A stretch of DNA of 64,000 nucleotides, taken from Parabacteroides distasonis ATCC 8503 (GTDB lineage: Bacteria; Bacteroidota; Bacteroidia; Bacteroidales; Tannerellaceae). Below are positions 50,887 to 60,009 of this stretch, one piece after another. The stretch spans positions 1,573,501-1,637,500 of the forward strand of contig NC_009615.1 of assembly GCF_000012845.1 (NCBI RefSeq), in the 5' to 3' direction. The notes beneath the pieces were generated by a model. It saw nothing but the letters and a program-made list of their open reading frames with translations. It was not told the DNA's origin and searched no databases. Position 1 is the stretch's first letter, and each line of letters opens with the position of its first letter. The position numbers and the translations under genes were made by a program.

Positions 50887-52869
50887 TCAACCGTTCATGG
50901 ATGCCAAGAATTCCATATTATCAACGGTTTGTTCCATCCGTTGCTTAACAAATTCCATAGCCTCCATAGAGTTCATGTCTGATAGATATTTGCGTAAGAC
51001 CCACATACGGTTCAACGTGCTCTCATCCTGCAATAAATCATCACGGCGAGTGCTGGAAGCCGTGATATCCACAGCCGGATAGATACGTTTATTGGCTAAT
51101 TTACGATCCAATTGTAACTCCATATTACCCGTACCCTTGAATTCCTCGAAGATCACGTCGTCCATCTTAGAGCCAGTCTCCGTAAGGGCGGTGGCTAGAA
51201 TCGTAAGGCTACCGCCATTCTCAATATTACGGGCGGCACCGAAGAAACGCTTCGGCTTCTGCAACGCATTTGCGTCCACACCACCGGAAAGCACCTTACC
51301 GGAAGCCGGTTGTACCGTATTATAAGCACGAGCCAAACGAGTGATCGAGTCAAGAAGAATCACGACATCATGACCACATTCTACCATTCGTTTCGCCTTG
51401 TTCAATACGATCTCAGCGATTTTCACGTGACGTTCAGCTGGTTCGTCGAATGTAGAAGCGATTACTTCCGCATCCACGCTACGAGCCATATCCGTAACCT
51501 CCTCTGGACGTTCGTCGATCAATAATATAATCATATAAACCTCGGGATGGTTGTAAGCGATAGCGTTCGCGATATCTTTCAGCAACATCGTCTTACCGGT
51601 TTTCGGTTGAGCGACGATCAAACCACGTTGCCCTTTTCCGATCGGGGAGAATAAATCAACCACACGTACGGCGATATTATCGTATACTTTCGGTGATTTA
51701 CGTGCCGTAAGCATGAATTTCTCATCCGGGAATAACGGGGTCAAATGATCGAAAGGAACCCGGTCGCGAACCTCTTCCGGCGTACGGCCATTGATCTTGT
51801 CCACTTTCACCAACGGGAAATACTTCTCACCTTCCTTCGGCGGACGAATCGAGCCTTCTACCACGTCACCCGTTTTCAAGCCAAATAACTTGATCTGGGA
51901 TTGAGAGACATAAATATCGTCCGGTGAAGTCAAATAGTTATAATCTGAAGAACGAAGGAAACCGTAACCATCTTGCATCATCTCCAACACGCCGGTTCCT
52001 GTAAGGATGCCGTCAAACTCATACATTTTCTCTTGAGCCTGCTGGTTGTTATTAGCGTTATTGTTATTACGGTTGTTATTATGATTATTCTGTCGATTGT
52101 TCTGTCGAGGATTATTCTGCTGGGGAGCGGCCTCGGGTTGAGGTTTGTTAGCCTCGGGTTTCGGAGCGGAGAACGGGAAAATCTGATCCAATACGGATTT
52201 AGCGTCCGGATGGCGAAATACGATGCGCTTAGGCTCTTCTTCCGTCGCTTGTGGTGAAGTGGTTTCTTCCGCTACCTCTACCGGAGTCGTATTTTCCGGC
52301 AAAGCGGCTTCTTCTTCCGTTTCAAGTTCCGCCACAACAGGAGGCAACAACGGTTTCTCCACCGGGCTCTCTACTACCGCCGGAGTTTCCACGGCCGAGA
52401 TTTCCGTTACCATAGAGATCGTTTGCGGCTCTTTCGAAACCACCACTTCCTTGTTATCCTCGGAAGGAGCGATAGCGCCCGCTACCTTTTCCTTTTTCTC
52501 GATACGGACTCTTTTCTTACGTTCAGGCTGCTCTTTTTGCTCTTTCTTGTCAGCCGGAGCAGCCACTGGCTTTTCCGAAGCCTGTTGGGCACTCTCTGCA
52601 GCTTCGGCAGTCTCAGCCTTCGCCACTTTAGGAGAAGCGGCTTTAGCCGGACGGCCTCTCTTACGGCCCTCTACAGGCTTCTTAGCCTCTTTCTCTTTCA
52701 TCTTTTCAGCCTGAATGCCGGCATAGGAGATCGCTTGCTCATCAAGAATCCGATAAACCAACTCTTCTTTCTTTAAGCTGCTAACTTTTTTTATTCCCAA
52801 CTCTTCCGCGATACTTTGAAGTTCGGGAAGAAGTTTTTCATTTAGTTCTAGAATGTTATATTTCTGCAT
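50887..52869 (-). CDS. rho: Transcription termination factor Rho with a disordered insertion
   Basis: A 660-residue Rho from [20 protein letters not shown]. Order: N-terminal helical Rho_N domain (1-50), a long charged and Ala/Pro/Glu-rich insertion (about 60-270) with an AT-hook-like [12 protein letters not shown] and an Asn/Gln-rich tract, an OSR-type RNA-binding domain ([20 protein letters not shown]), then the RecA core with Walker [10 protein letters not shown], Walker [17 protein letters not shown] and the Q-loop region [21 protein letters not shown]. coli Rho has 419 residues, so about 240 are extra. Bacteroides Rho insertions of this sort are known to drive phase separation needed for gut fitness. 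Confidence 0.95.
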   Translation of the reverse strand: MQKYNILELNEKLLPELQSIAEELGIKKVSSLKKEELVYRILDEQAISYAGIQAEKMKEKEAKKPVEGRKRGRPAKAASPKVAKAETAEAAESAQQASEKPVAAPADKKEQKEQPERKKRVRIEKKEKVAGAIAPSEDNKEVVVSKEPQTISMVTEISAVETPAVVESPVEKPLLPPVVAELETEEEAALPENTTPVEVAEETTSPQATEEEPKRIVFRHPDAKSVLDQIFPFSAPKPEANKPQPEAAPQQNNPRQNNRQNNHNNNRNNNNANNNQQAQEKMYEFDGILTGTGVLEMMQDGYGFLRSSDYNYLTSPDDIYVSQSQIKLFGLKTGDVVEGSIRPPKEGEKYFPLVKVDKINGRTPEEVRDRVPFDHLTPLFPDEKFMLTARKSPKVYDNIAVRVVDLFSPIGKGQRGLIVAQPKTGKTMLLKDIANAIAYNHPEVYMIILLIDERPEEVTDMARSVDAEVIASTFDEPAERHVKIAEIVLNKAKRMVECGHDVVILLDSITRLARAYNTVQPASGKVLSGGVDANALQKPKRFFGAARNIENGGSLTILATALTETGSKMDDVIFEEFKGTGNMELQLDRKLANKRIYPAVDITASSTRRDDLLQDESTLNRMWVLRKYLSDMNSMEAMEFVKQRMEQTVDNMEFLASMNG

Positions 52870-53036
52870 ATTGCGAAGTAATAATATAAATGGCACATAC
52901 ACACGGATCACATATGCAAACACGACGTACGCCCAATGGTATCATTGTATCTTTATTAAATTATAATTTTCATGTAATAACCGGATTGTTCAGCTAATTT
53001 GAACCATTAGTAACATATCTGCGGAGTAAATCTTCG

Positions 53037-53044
53037 CAAATGTA
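53037..53044 (-). promoter_or_regulatory. -7 box for rho
   Basis: TACATTTG is read from 53044 on the minus strand, with TSS near 53030. It gives a leader of about 160 nt, long enough for the autoregulation common for rho. Confidence 0.55.
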
Positions 53045-53070
53045 AGAATATTTTTACAATAAACGAGGAT

Positions 53071-54387
53071 TTAGCCCAAAAAATTCACAATTAGCACACG
53101 CTTTGTTGATTCGTCTATACGAAAACGATTATCAGTCCTTTCTCCTACCACCCAAACGATAGCGTCGCCACTACAAAGAAGCCATGTGCGCTCCTTCTCA
53201 ATCCGGCTAAATTTATGATCGGAGAAATAGTCACTCAACTTCTTACGTCCTTTCATTCCGAAGGGAATAAACCAATCGCCTTCTTTCCAAGTCCGCAATG
53301 TTAAAGGGAAATCGAGTTTATCATAATCCAAATAAGCGATCCGCTTATTCTTCTCGATAGGGAAATCTATAGTTATAACAAGTTTTTGGAAAGATAGTTC
53401 AATAGGTTCATGATTAATGCCCTTTTCTGGATCTAAAACGAAGGTTCGCTTTTCCTTCTTCTCTAAAGAAGTGATCCATAAATAATCCCGATCCTTCAGC
53501 AAACGATGGGTGGAAGAGTAAAACAGCTTACCAGGCTCCTTGGTCAAGGCAGCGAAAATATCGTCCGAGACCAGACGGGTAAAACCATATTCTTTTAATA
53601 ACTCATACAAAATCGTCTCCGGAGCCGGAAACCGCATCAACGCCCCGATAGAAAGACGATCATCCGATACGACAACCTCTTTCCGGGCTTGTTCCAATAC
53701 ATATATATATATAGTCTCTGCGGCAGAAAGATGCTCGGCGGAACGTGCGATGGTATTCCGGGCCGATGGATTTATCTCCTCCAAAAGCGGCAACACATTC
53801 AAACGGATGAAATTACGGGTATAAGCATCCGATAAATTCGTGCTATCCACCATATAGGCGTAGCCTTGATCCGCCAGCCAAGCCAAGATATCCTCACGGC
53901 TTACGCACAGCAAAGGACGGACGATGAAACCATTCCTCGGACGGATCCCGCTCATCCCCCGGATTCCCGTGCCCCGTATCAAATTCATCAAGACCGTCTC
54001 CACATTATCGTCCCGGTGATGGGCGACGGCGGTCGCCTGCCCTCCCAGCCGCTCCCGCATCTCCTCAAACCAAGCATAGCGCAATTCACGGGCAGCCATC
54101 TCTATCGAGAGATGCCTCTCTCCGGCATAAGAGATCGTATCGAAATCTATCTTATGAAAGGGTACTTCCAAAGATTCCGCGAACTCACAGGCAAATGCCT
54201 CATCCCGATCCGACTCCTCCCCACGCAAATGAAAGTTACAATGAAGCGCTATACACGGATATCCCAAACGCACCAATACGCCCAACAAAGCCACAGAATC
54301 GGCACCACCGCTCAATCCGACCAAAACCGGACGATCCTCGGATAACAGCCGGTACTTCTCTATATATAAACGTATCGTATGTATCAT
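53071..54387 (-). CDS. tilS: tRNA(Ile)-lysidine synthase
   Basis: A 438-residue protein. The N-type PP-loop is LVGLSGGADSVALLG. The TilS core motifs follow (LHCNFHLRGEESDRDEAFAC, AVAHHRDDNVETVLMNLIRG, RPLLCVSREDI). The C-terminal substrate-binding domains end with a segment around MKGRKKLSDYFSDHKFSRIE. It attaches lysine to C34 of tRNA(Ile)(CAU) and changes decoding from AUG to AUA, an essential step. It lies directly upstream of rho and downstream of the zinc-ribbon gene on the same strand. Confidence 0.95.
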   Translation of the reverse strand: MIHTIRLYIEKYRLLSEDRPVLVGLSGGADSVALLGVLVRLGYPCIALHCNFHLRGEESDRDEAFACEFAESLEVPFHKIDFDTISYAGERHLSIEMAARELRYAWFEEMRERLGGQATAVAHHRDDNVETVLMNLIRGTGIRGMSGIRPRNGFIVRPLLCVSREDILAWLADQGYAYMVDSTNLSDAYTRNFIRLNVLPLLEEINPSARNTIARSAEHLSAAETIYIYVLEQARKEVVVSDDRLSIGALMRFPAPETILYELLKEYGFTRLVSDDIFAALTKEPGKLFYSSTHRLLKDRDYLWITSLEKKEKRTFVLDPEKGINHEPIELSFQKLVITIDFPIEKNKRIAYLDYDKLDFPLTLRTWKEGDWFIPFGMKGRKKLSDYFSDHKFSRIEKERTWLLCSGDAIVWVVGERTDNRFRIDESTKRVLIVNFLG

Positions 54388-54409
54388 AACATCTTTGTAT
54401 TAAAAACAA

Positions 54410-54443
54410 TAATGGCCCTAGCCGGTTTTAGCTAGAGCCATTA
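54410..54443 (-). terminator. Terminator between the zinc-ribbon gene and tilS
   Basis: TAATGGC pairs with GCCATTA (54410-54416 with 54437-54443), and inside this TAGC pairs with GCTA (54419-54422 with 54431-54434), around an 8-nt loop. It ends the minus-strand zinc-ribbon transcript. Confidence 0.65.
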
Positions 54444-54460
54444 CTTATAGATCTTTTGAA

Positions 54461-55225
54461 TTAATCTTCTACACCTGCTAATTCCGGGTCGATCATAATA
54501 CGACCACAGTATTCGCAAACAATAATTTTCTTACGCAACTTGATATCCAATTGCTTCTGAGGCGGGATCTTGTTAAAGCAACCACCGCAAGCGCCACGTT
54601 GCACATAAACAACAGCCAAACCGTTACGAGCACCTTTACGGATACGCTTGAAAGCGGTCAACAAACGAGGTTCGATAGTGGCTTCCAGCTTCTTCGCTTT
54701 CTCACGAAGTTTCTCCTCATCCTGCTTTGTCTCGGAAATGATCTGCTCCAACTCGCTCTTTTTCTGAACCAAGTCAGCCTTACGGCCTTCCAGCTTCTCA
54801 GTCAGTTCAGCGATATCTTTTTTCTTAGCGTCTACCGCCTCTCCGAACTCACGGATTTTCTTCTCTGAGAACTCAATTTCCAAACCTTGGAACTCGATCT
54901 CCTTGGACAGGTTATCAAACTCCCGGTTATTACGCACATTATCTAATTGTGCCTTATAGCGATCTATCAATGTGGTAGATTCCGTGATCTTATGCTTTTG
55001 CTCAACAACAGAAGCCTCAAACTCCTTGATCTCCGCCTGATAGTTCTGGAGACGTGTTTCCAGTCCTGCGATCTCGTCCTCCAAGTCTTGAACCTCCAGA
55101 GGAAGCTCACCACGAAGGGTCTTGATCTTATCAATTTCAGTCATCATCGTCTGAAGTTGATACAGCGTAGAAAGCTTTTCTTCAACCGTATATTCCTTTT
55201 CAGCTGATTGTTTATCTGTAGCCAT
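54461..55225 (-). CDS. Coiled-coil C4 zinc-ribbon protein
   Basis: A 254-residue protein. Residues about 10-200 form a long coiled coil (TLRGELPLEVQDLEDEIAGL and on). The C-terminal part holds two Cys pairs (GACGGCFNKIPP and VCEYCGRIMID), the zf-RING_7/C4 zinc ribbon. The family is widespread and poorly characterised, with proposed RNA or nucleic-acid binding. It follows the Nif3-like gene with a 1-bp gap, so the pair is translationally coupled, a conserved arrangement. Confidence 0.88.
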   Translation of the reverse strand: MATDKQSAEKEYTVEEKLSTLYQLQTMMTEIDKIKTLRGELPLEVQDLEDEIAGLETRLQNYQAEIKEFEASVVEQKHKITESTTLIDRYKAQLDNVRNNREFDNLSKEIEFQGLEIEFSEKKIREFGEAVDAKKKDIAELTEKLEGRKADLVQKKSELEQIISETKQDEEKLREKAKKLEATIEPRLLTAFKRIRKGARNGLAVVYVQRGACGGCFNKIPPQKQLDIKLRKKIIVCEYCGRIMIDPELAGVED

Positions 55226-55226
55226 T

Positions 55227-56324
55227 CTATAAATATTTTACTGGGTTTGAATTAACATTCGAAAAATGTACCGCAAAGGTAGGGAATTTTTTCGATATTA
55301 TGTTATAAAATATGTCTTTTGTACAGATTTCCGATTCATAATGACCGATAACCGCCAGTAGAATCCGGTCCTCCACATCGTAAAAATCGTTGTACTTTGC
55401 CTCCCCCGTTATAAAGACATCGGCACCATACGCGATAGCGTCCTTGATCAAGAAAGCGCCGCTGCCTCCGCAGATAGCGACCTCTCGGATAGGCTTACCA
55501 GTAAATGGGGAATGCTTCACGCAACCGACGTTAAACAGGGCCTTGATCCGCAACAAGAAACTCAACTCATCTTCCTCGGCAGGCAACTCTCCCACTACAC
55601 CGGAACCTGCCTGTTCCCATGTGTTTGATAACGAATAAAAATCAAAAGCCGGCTCCTCATACGGATGAACGGATAACAGGGCACGGGTCACCGCCGTCTT
55701 CTTGAATGCCGGAAAGATCATCTCGATACGCACCTCTTTCTCTACATGCAACTCGCCGATCTCACCACAAAACGGATTGCATCCCGCATTGGCACGGAAT
55801 GTTCCCTCGCCATGTAAATTATAACTGCAAGCATCATAGTTCCCGATACTTCCCGCACCGGCATTGAACAAGGTATTCCGCATGATCTCGGCATAAGCCT
55901 CGGGGACAAACGTCACCAACTTCAGCAAAGCGCCTTTTTGGGGGCTCAAGATCCGTACATTTTGCAAGCCGATCAACTCTGCCAAACGGTAATTCACGCC
56001 TCCTACGGCATTATCAAGATTGGTATGGGCGGCATAAACCACCAAATCATACTTACACGCCTTCATCATGCAACGCTCGATATAATTGGAGCCAGTCAAC
56101 GACTTAAACGACTTAAAGGCCAAAGGATGATGAGAGATGATCAGGTTGTATCCCATCTCGATCGCTTCATCAAGCACCTCCTCGGTAACATCTAGGCATA
56201 GCAACACACCCGTCGCATGCTGGTTCACGTCGCCAACTTGCACACCCGCATTGTCAAAACCTTCTTGAAGCGGCAGCGGGGCGTAATGCTCGATTTCTCT
56301 CAATATATCTTTAACCTTTACCAT
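55227..56324 (-). CDS. Nif3-like dinuclear metal-centre protein
   Basis: A 365-residue long-form Nif3/YbgI protein. Metal-binding segments include NLIISHHPLAFKSFKSL and VYAAHTNLDNAVGGVN at the N-terminus, and the late His in LLAVIGHYESE. The inserted PII-like domain (about 130-240, VTFVPEAYAEIMRNTLFNAG) is typical of this length. The exact reaction is unsettled; GTP cyclohydrolase-like and NIF3-type activities have been suggested. It is directly upstream of the zinc-ribbon gene and downstream of aspS. Confidence 0.9.
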   Translation of the reverse strand: MVKVKDILREIEHYAPLPLQEGFDNAGVQVGDVNQHATGVLLCLDVTEEVLDEAIEMGYNLIISHHPLAFKSFKSLTGSNYIERCMMKACKYDLVVYAAHTNLDNAVGGVNYRLAELIGLQNVRILSPQKGALLKLVTFVPEAYAEIMRNTLFNAGAGSIGNYDACSYNLHGEGTFRANAGCNPFCGEIGELHVEKEVRIEMIFPAFKKTAVTRALLSVHPYEEPAFDFYSLSNTWEQAGSGVVGELPAEEDELSFLLRIKALFNVGCVKHSPFTGKPIREVAICGGSGAFLIKDAIAYGADVFITGEAKYNDFYDVEDRILLAVIGHYESEICTKDIFYNIISKKFPTFAVHFSNVNSNPVKYL

Positions 56325-56343
56325 GCTAAATATCTTTTGATTT

Positions 56344-56425
56344 ATGTTCGGGAGAAAAAGTAATTCCTTTCGGAAGAAAAGAAAATTCCATTCAGATGGA
56401 ATAAGATTCCCATTCGAATGGAATT
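56344..56425. repeat. Inverted words ATTCCATTC / GAATGGAAT between aspS and the nif3-like gene
   Basis: The spacer holds ATTCCATTC, AGATGGAAT, ATTCCCATTC and GAATGGAAT, with GGAAT/ATTCC halves in both orientations, plus CGGAAGAAAAG. It lies between two minus-strand genes, so it could be a terminator for aspS or a mere repeat island. Confidence 0.6.
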
Positions 56426-56435
56426 TCAGATTGGA

Positions 56436-58193
56436 TTATTTCTTGATATCAACGATCAAATTCAGTTCGTCCAACTGGGCCGGATCCAAGACACCCGGAG
56501 CATCGAGCATAACATCTCGTCCAGAATTGTTCTTCGGGAAAGCGATACAGTCGCGGATAGAATCCAAACCGGCGAACAAAGACACGAAACGATCCAAGCC
56601 ATAAGCCAAACCTCCATGAGGAGGCGCTCCGTACTTGAACGCATTCATCAAGAAACCGAATTGCTCTTGCGCTCTTTCTTCGGTGAATCCTAACAGCTTG
56701 AACATCTTATCCTGTAATTGGCTGTCGTGGATACGGATAGAACCACCACCCACTTCAACGCCATTGATAACCATATCATACGCATTCGCACGAACAGCGC
56801 CCGGATCCGTGTCCAACAACGGTATATCATCCGGATTCGGAGAGGTAAACGGATGGTGCATAGCGTAGAAACGTTGATCGTCCTCGTTCCATTCGAACAG
56901 CGGGAAGTCGATTACCCACAAGCAAACGAACTTATCCTTGTCACGAAGGCCTAATTGATTACCCATCTCTAAACGCAACTCGCAAAGTTGCTTACGAGTC
57001 TTCATCGCATCGTCGCCGGAAAGGATCAAAATCAAATCACCCGGCTTAGCGCCGAACGCATTCTTCATTTCTTGAAGAACCTCTTGGCTATAGAATTTAT
57101 CTACGCTTGATTTCACGTTACCATCCGCTTCCACACGGGCGTAAACCAAACCTTTAGCACCTACCTGCGGACGTTTCACGAATTCAGTCAGCGCATCCAG
57201 TTGTTTACGGGTATAGCTTGCAGCACCTTCCGCACAGATACCCCCTATGTAAGCAGCGTTATCGAATACGGAGAAACCATGGCCTTTCATGATGTCCATC
57301 AACTCGACGAACTTCATGCCGAAACGCAAATCCGGTTTATCGCTACCATATTGTTTCATAGCATCTTGCCAAGTCATACGCATAAACGACTCCTTGAACT
57401 CGACACCACGGATTACCTTAAACAAATGTTTCGCCATGCCCTCGAACATATTCAAGACATCCTCTTGCTCCACGAAGCTCATCTCACAGTCGATCTGCGT
57501 GAACTCCGGCTGGCGATCCGCACGCAAATCCTCGTCACGGAAACATTTTACGATCTGGAAATAACGGTCGAAACCGGAAACCATCAACAATTGCTTCAAG
57601 GTCTGTGGAGACTGAGGCAAAGCGTAGAACTGTCCCGGGTTCATACGGGAAGGAACCACGAAGTCACGGGCACCCTCCGGGGTAGAATTTACAAGAACCG
57701 GAGTCTCTACCTCCAAGAAACCTTGCTCATCCAAATAGCGGCGAACCTCGAACGCCATTCTATGACGAAGTTCCAGATTCTTACGAACGCAAGCACGACG
57801 CAAGTCCAGATAACGATATTTCATACGCAAGTCATCACCGCCATCTGTCTCCTCCTCGATCGTGAACGGAGGGGTAAGCGCAGTGTTCAGGACATTTAAT
57901 TCAGAAACGATCAACTCAATATCACCTGTCGGGATATGCGCATTCTTGCTGGAACGCTCACGAACCGTACCCGTAACCTGAATCACGAATTCACGGCCCA
58001 GTTTATTCGCCTTTTCGCAAAGAGCTGCGTCAACCTCCTGATTAAATACCAACTGAGTAATACCATAACGGTCGCGGATATCGACAAATGTCATTCCTCC
58101 CATTTTGCGGGTTTTCTGCACCCAACCGGCCAGTGTAACCACCAGACCTTCATCCGCAAGGCGCAAGTCGCCACAAGTTCTTGTTCTATACAT
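56436..58193 (-). CDS. aspS: Aspartyl-tRNA synthetase
   Basis: A 585-residue bacterial-type class II synthetase. It has an N-terminal OB-fold anticodon domain ([20 protein letters not shown]), motif 2 ([20 protein letters not shown]), the bacterial GAD insertion domain (about 290-420) and motif 3 ([16 protein letters not shown]). It charges tRNA(Asp). The genome also has GlnRS, but the possible nondiscriminating use for Asn cannot be judged here. A good promoter box lies upstream at 58265-58258. Confidence 0.96.
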   Translation of the reverse strand: MYRTRTCGDLRLADEGLVVTLAGWVQKTRKMGGMTFVDIRDRYGITQLVFNQEVDAALCEKANKLGREFVIQVTGTVRERSSKNAHIPTGDIELIVSELNVLNTALTPPFTIEEETDGGDDLRMKYRYLDLRRACVRKNLELRHRMAFEVRRYLDEQGFLEVETPVLVNSTPEGARDFVVPSRMNPGQFYALPQSPQTLKQLLMVSGFDRYFQIVKCFRDEDLRADRQPEFTQIDCEMSFVEQEDVLNMFEGMAKHLFKVIRGVEFKESFMRMTWQDAMKQYGSDKPDLRFGMKFVELMDIMKGHGFSVFDNAAYIGGICAEGAASYTRKQLDALTEFVKRPQVGAKGLVYARVEADGNVKSSVDKFYSQEVLQEMKNAFGAKPGDLILILSGDDAMKTRKQLCELRLEMGNQLGLRDKDKFVCLWVIDFPLFEWNEDDQRFYAMHHPFTSPNPDDIPLLDTDPGAVRANAYDMVINGVEVGGGSIRIHDSQLQDKMFKLLGFTEERAQEQFGFLMNAFKYGAPPHGGLAYGLDRFVSLFAGLDSIRDCIAFPKNNSGRDVMLDAPGVLDPAQLDELNLIVDIKK

Positions 58194-58257
58194 CTTTATT
58201 ATTTAATTTGCTAGATTTACCAATCTTTATACCTCGGTTTATTACAAACCGCAACCA

Positions 58258-58265
58258 CAAAGATA
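58258..58265 (-). promoter_or_regulatory. -7 box for aspS
   Basis: TATCTTTG is read from 58265 on the minus strand, giving a leader of about 55 nt before ATG 58193. Confidence 0.6.
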
Positions 58266-58313
58266 ATACTATAAATCTTAATAATTATTCTTTTAAGCAA
58301 ATTAAAATACGTT

Positions 58314-58487
58314 TTACCCTCTGCTACCCAAGCTGTCCGTATCGGGATTAATCTCTTTCACAGCCTCCTTTACATCCTTGGCCGTTATTTTCTTCTCATT
58401 TTTAACAGCGATTTGCTCTACAGGATACTTTTCCTCCATCTCCTCCAATTTAGAGTCTACGGATGTTTTTGAATCATTTGTTCTCAT
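58314..58487 (-). CDS. Small charged hypothetical protein
   Basis: A 57-residue ORF, MRTNDSKTSVDSKLEEMEEK and onward, with many Glu, Lys and Asp residues and a helical middle, ending DSLGSRG. AGAGAATA precedes the ATG. Small acidic/basic proteins of this look are frequent in Bacteroidales genomes and are unnamed. An upstream ATG (58526) would add 13 residues but has no ribosome site. It is upstream of aspS and may share its promoter region. Function unknown. Confidence 0.5.
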   Translation of the reverse strand: MRTNDSKTSVDSKLEEMEEKYPVEQIAVKNEKKITAKDVKEAVKEINPDTDSLGSRG

Positions 58488-58619
58488 ATTCTCTATTTTA
58501 TTAACGTAATAATGGCTATTAAACAAGCAAGTACTGCCAATGGTTTATAGCGATAGCGACATTGTCCGTGAACATGGGGAGTATCTTCATTTAAGCTTTG
58601 ATTTAAGGGAACAATACCC

Positions 58620-58793
58620 CTAGCCACGCCAGTGCGGCATAGGCAGAAATACCATTTCAGCTCTGGTAATACACTTGCTGAGCCTCCTCAATATGACAAA
58701 CATGAGTATGTCTTCAAGTTTGTGTTTGAAGTTCTCCCTGCTTGTTCTACAGTATTTAGGGACTGAAGATACAAATTTTCTCAAATGAGTCAT
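58620..58793 (-). mobile_element. N-terminal fragment of a transposase (tentatively ISAs1-like)
   Basis: The minus frame from ATG 58793 reads MTHLRKFVSSVPKYCRTSRE followed by NFKHKLEDILMFVILRRLSK and CITRAEM, then drifts into PHWRG and a stop. The pattern of a short N-terminal helix, a P-x-x-R-like segment, then H-x-LxDILM and a second helix resembles the DDE-transposase-associated domain of ISAs1-type elements. The catalytic domain is absent, so this is a relic. Confidence 0.4.
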
Positions 58794-59126
58794 GATGCCG
58801 CCACGAAGACAGTCAAGGTGTTTCTTCTTTAGTAATATTATGTGTAAAAAGTTGTATATCAAGAAAATAAATCCTGTTTTTGCTATCGCAAAAACAAAAG
58901 CGGAAGACAATATAAACATCATATCGCTATTGAATTCCGCCTATAAAAAAATAAGAATGAACGATAAGATGAAACACCTAAGGCGGTGCTTCCGTATCGC
59001 TGCGCACGGATATAAGGATTTTTTAACAAAAAAACAAGCGATGAACAATATTTCTTAAATGAAAAAGCCGTGTGCCAAAGGTACGGATTTCCGGCTTATG
59101 TTACAGTAGATATTACCTAATTATCA

Positions 59127-59134
59127 TATCTTTG
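59127..59134 (+). promoter_or_regulatory. -7 box for the MNT nucleotidyltransferase gene
   Basis: TATCTTTG fits TAnnTTTG and lies 21 bp before the ATG at 59156. Confidence 0.6.
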
Positions 59135-59155
59135 CGTAAAATGAATTAAGAAGAC

Positions 59156-59449
59156 ATGAAGTCAACAACTGAATATATAAACATCTTGCGTGACTATATG
59201 GCGAAGAATGCATCCAAATATAGCATTACCCGTATGGGAATATTTGGTTCTGTAGCCAGAGGGGAACAAACAGAAAACAGTGATGTTGATGTTTATTTAG
59301 AGACCTCAAAGCCAAATATGTTCGCATTGGTACATATAAAGGAAGATTTACAATCCCTATTCGGCTGTAATGTCGATATTGTCCGATTGCGGGATCAAAT
59401 GGATTCACTTTTGAGAAACCGAATTGAAAAGGAAGGCATTTATGTGTGA
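59156..59449 (+). CDS. MNT-type minimal nucleotidyltransferase (antitoxin-like)
   Basis: A 97-residue pol-beta-type minimal nucleotidyltransferase. The GSx10DxD signature is intact (GIFGSVARGEQTENSDVDVY, with the two Asp residues as metal ligands), and a third acidic residue lies in CNVDIVRL. In HEPN-MNT modules such a protein modifies and tames a HEPN RNase toxin. The stop overlaps the start of a HEPN-like ORF (ATGTGTGA). That partner is truncated, so the antitoxin is now an orphan or has another role. Confidence 0.88.
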   Translation: MKSTTEYINILRDYMAKNASKYSITRMGIFGSVARGEQTENSDVDVYLETSKPNMFALVHIKEDLQSLFGCNVDIVRLRDQMDSLLRNRIEKEGIYV

Positions 59450-59555
59450 TACAGAATTAGTCCGTTCCTCTTTGACAAAGATACAAACGGCTTTAGATAG
59501 ATCGCTCGCTTGGTCAGCCCATCTTCCCAATGTTGTTCCGCCAAGTACTGAATGA
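59442..59555 (+). pseudogene. Truncated HEPN-type toxin partner
   Basis: A 37-residue ORF overlaps the MNT stop. It begins MCDTELVRSSLTKIQTALDR, which fits the start of HEPN proteins paired with MNT, then changes to unrelated sequence and stops. The HEPN RxxxxH active site is missing. It is therefore a broken toxin, cut at about residue 20. Confidence 0.6.
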
Positions 59556-60009
59556 ATCGGTCTTTTTGATCGTCTGCCATACCCTCACTGTATTTTACAG
59601 GAGCTCGAAAGAAGGTTTCCCTGCTCAACTACTCCCTCTTCTGTTTGATTGAAAGATATTACAAGAAACCTTATTCCTTTTACAAAAAGACTGAACAGAC
59701 TCGCCTCTTGGCAGTGACTCTGTTTGGTACTGAAAATAAAATCGCTCTAAATCCTCGTTGCTATACACAAATCTATAAGTTTTTGTTCGCAACGAAGGTA
59801 CGGATTCTAAATCTCAGCCCTAAATTGAGTGCTTACAGACATGATACTCTTCAATTCGGTATCACCCAAAAAGTCTGTAAGTTAGACAAGAAGAATAGTC
59901 TATACATTCAGAGTCCATCATACATTTATGAATTGCAAAGGAGAGAATATCTATTTGGAAGGACAGTATAAATCAACATGCCAAAATCTTCAATTAACGG
60001 CATAATAAT
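59556..60009. other. Spacer between the broken HEPN-MNT pair and the polysaccharide genes
   Basis: No convincing gene. Minus-strand residues such as MADDQKDRFIQYLAEQHWED (near 59580-59520) look like part of a real protein of unknown family. A plus-strand open frame (59645-59971) encodes MIERYYKKPYSFYKKTEQTR and on, but has no recognised domain and no ribosome site. The junction with the capsule locus lies here, which suggests past insertions and deletions. Confidence 0.3.

Larger units (their letters stand above)
58488..59155. other. Decayed spacer between aspS side and the MNT gene
   Basis: No intact gene. A transposase-like fragment lies at 58620-58793 on the minus strand, and short low-complexity words surround it (GCCGCACTGGCG-type and GCGGAAG stretches). 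The rest shows no recognisable coding pattern. Confidence 0.4.

Noticed and set aside
52223..52714. Ser/Ala/Thr-rich open frame opposite rho
   Set aside because: Mirror image of the low-complexity Rho insertion, not an independent gene.
57201..57899. Long plus-strand open frame (232 codons) opposite aspS
   Set aside because: It is the antisense shadow of a well-supported aspartyl-tRNA synthetase, with no ribosome site or recognisable domain.
59645..59971. 108-codon plus-strand open frame
   Set aside because: No domain, no ribosome site, and it lies in the decayed junction next to capsule genes; kept only as part of the spacer note.
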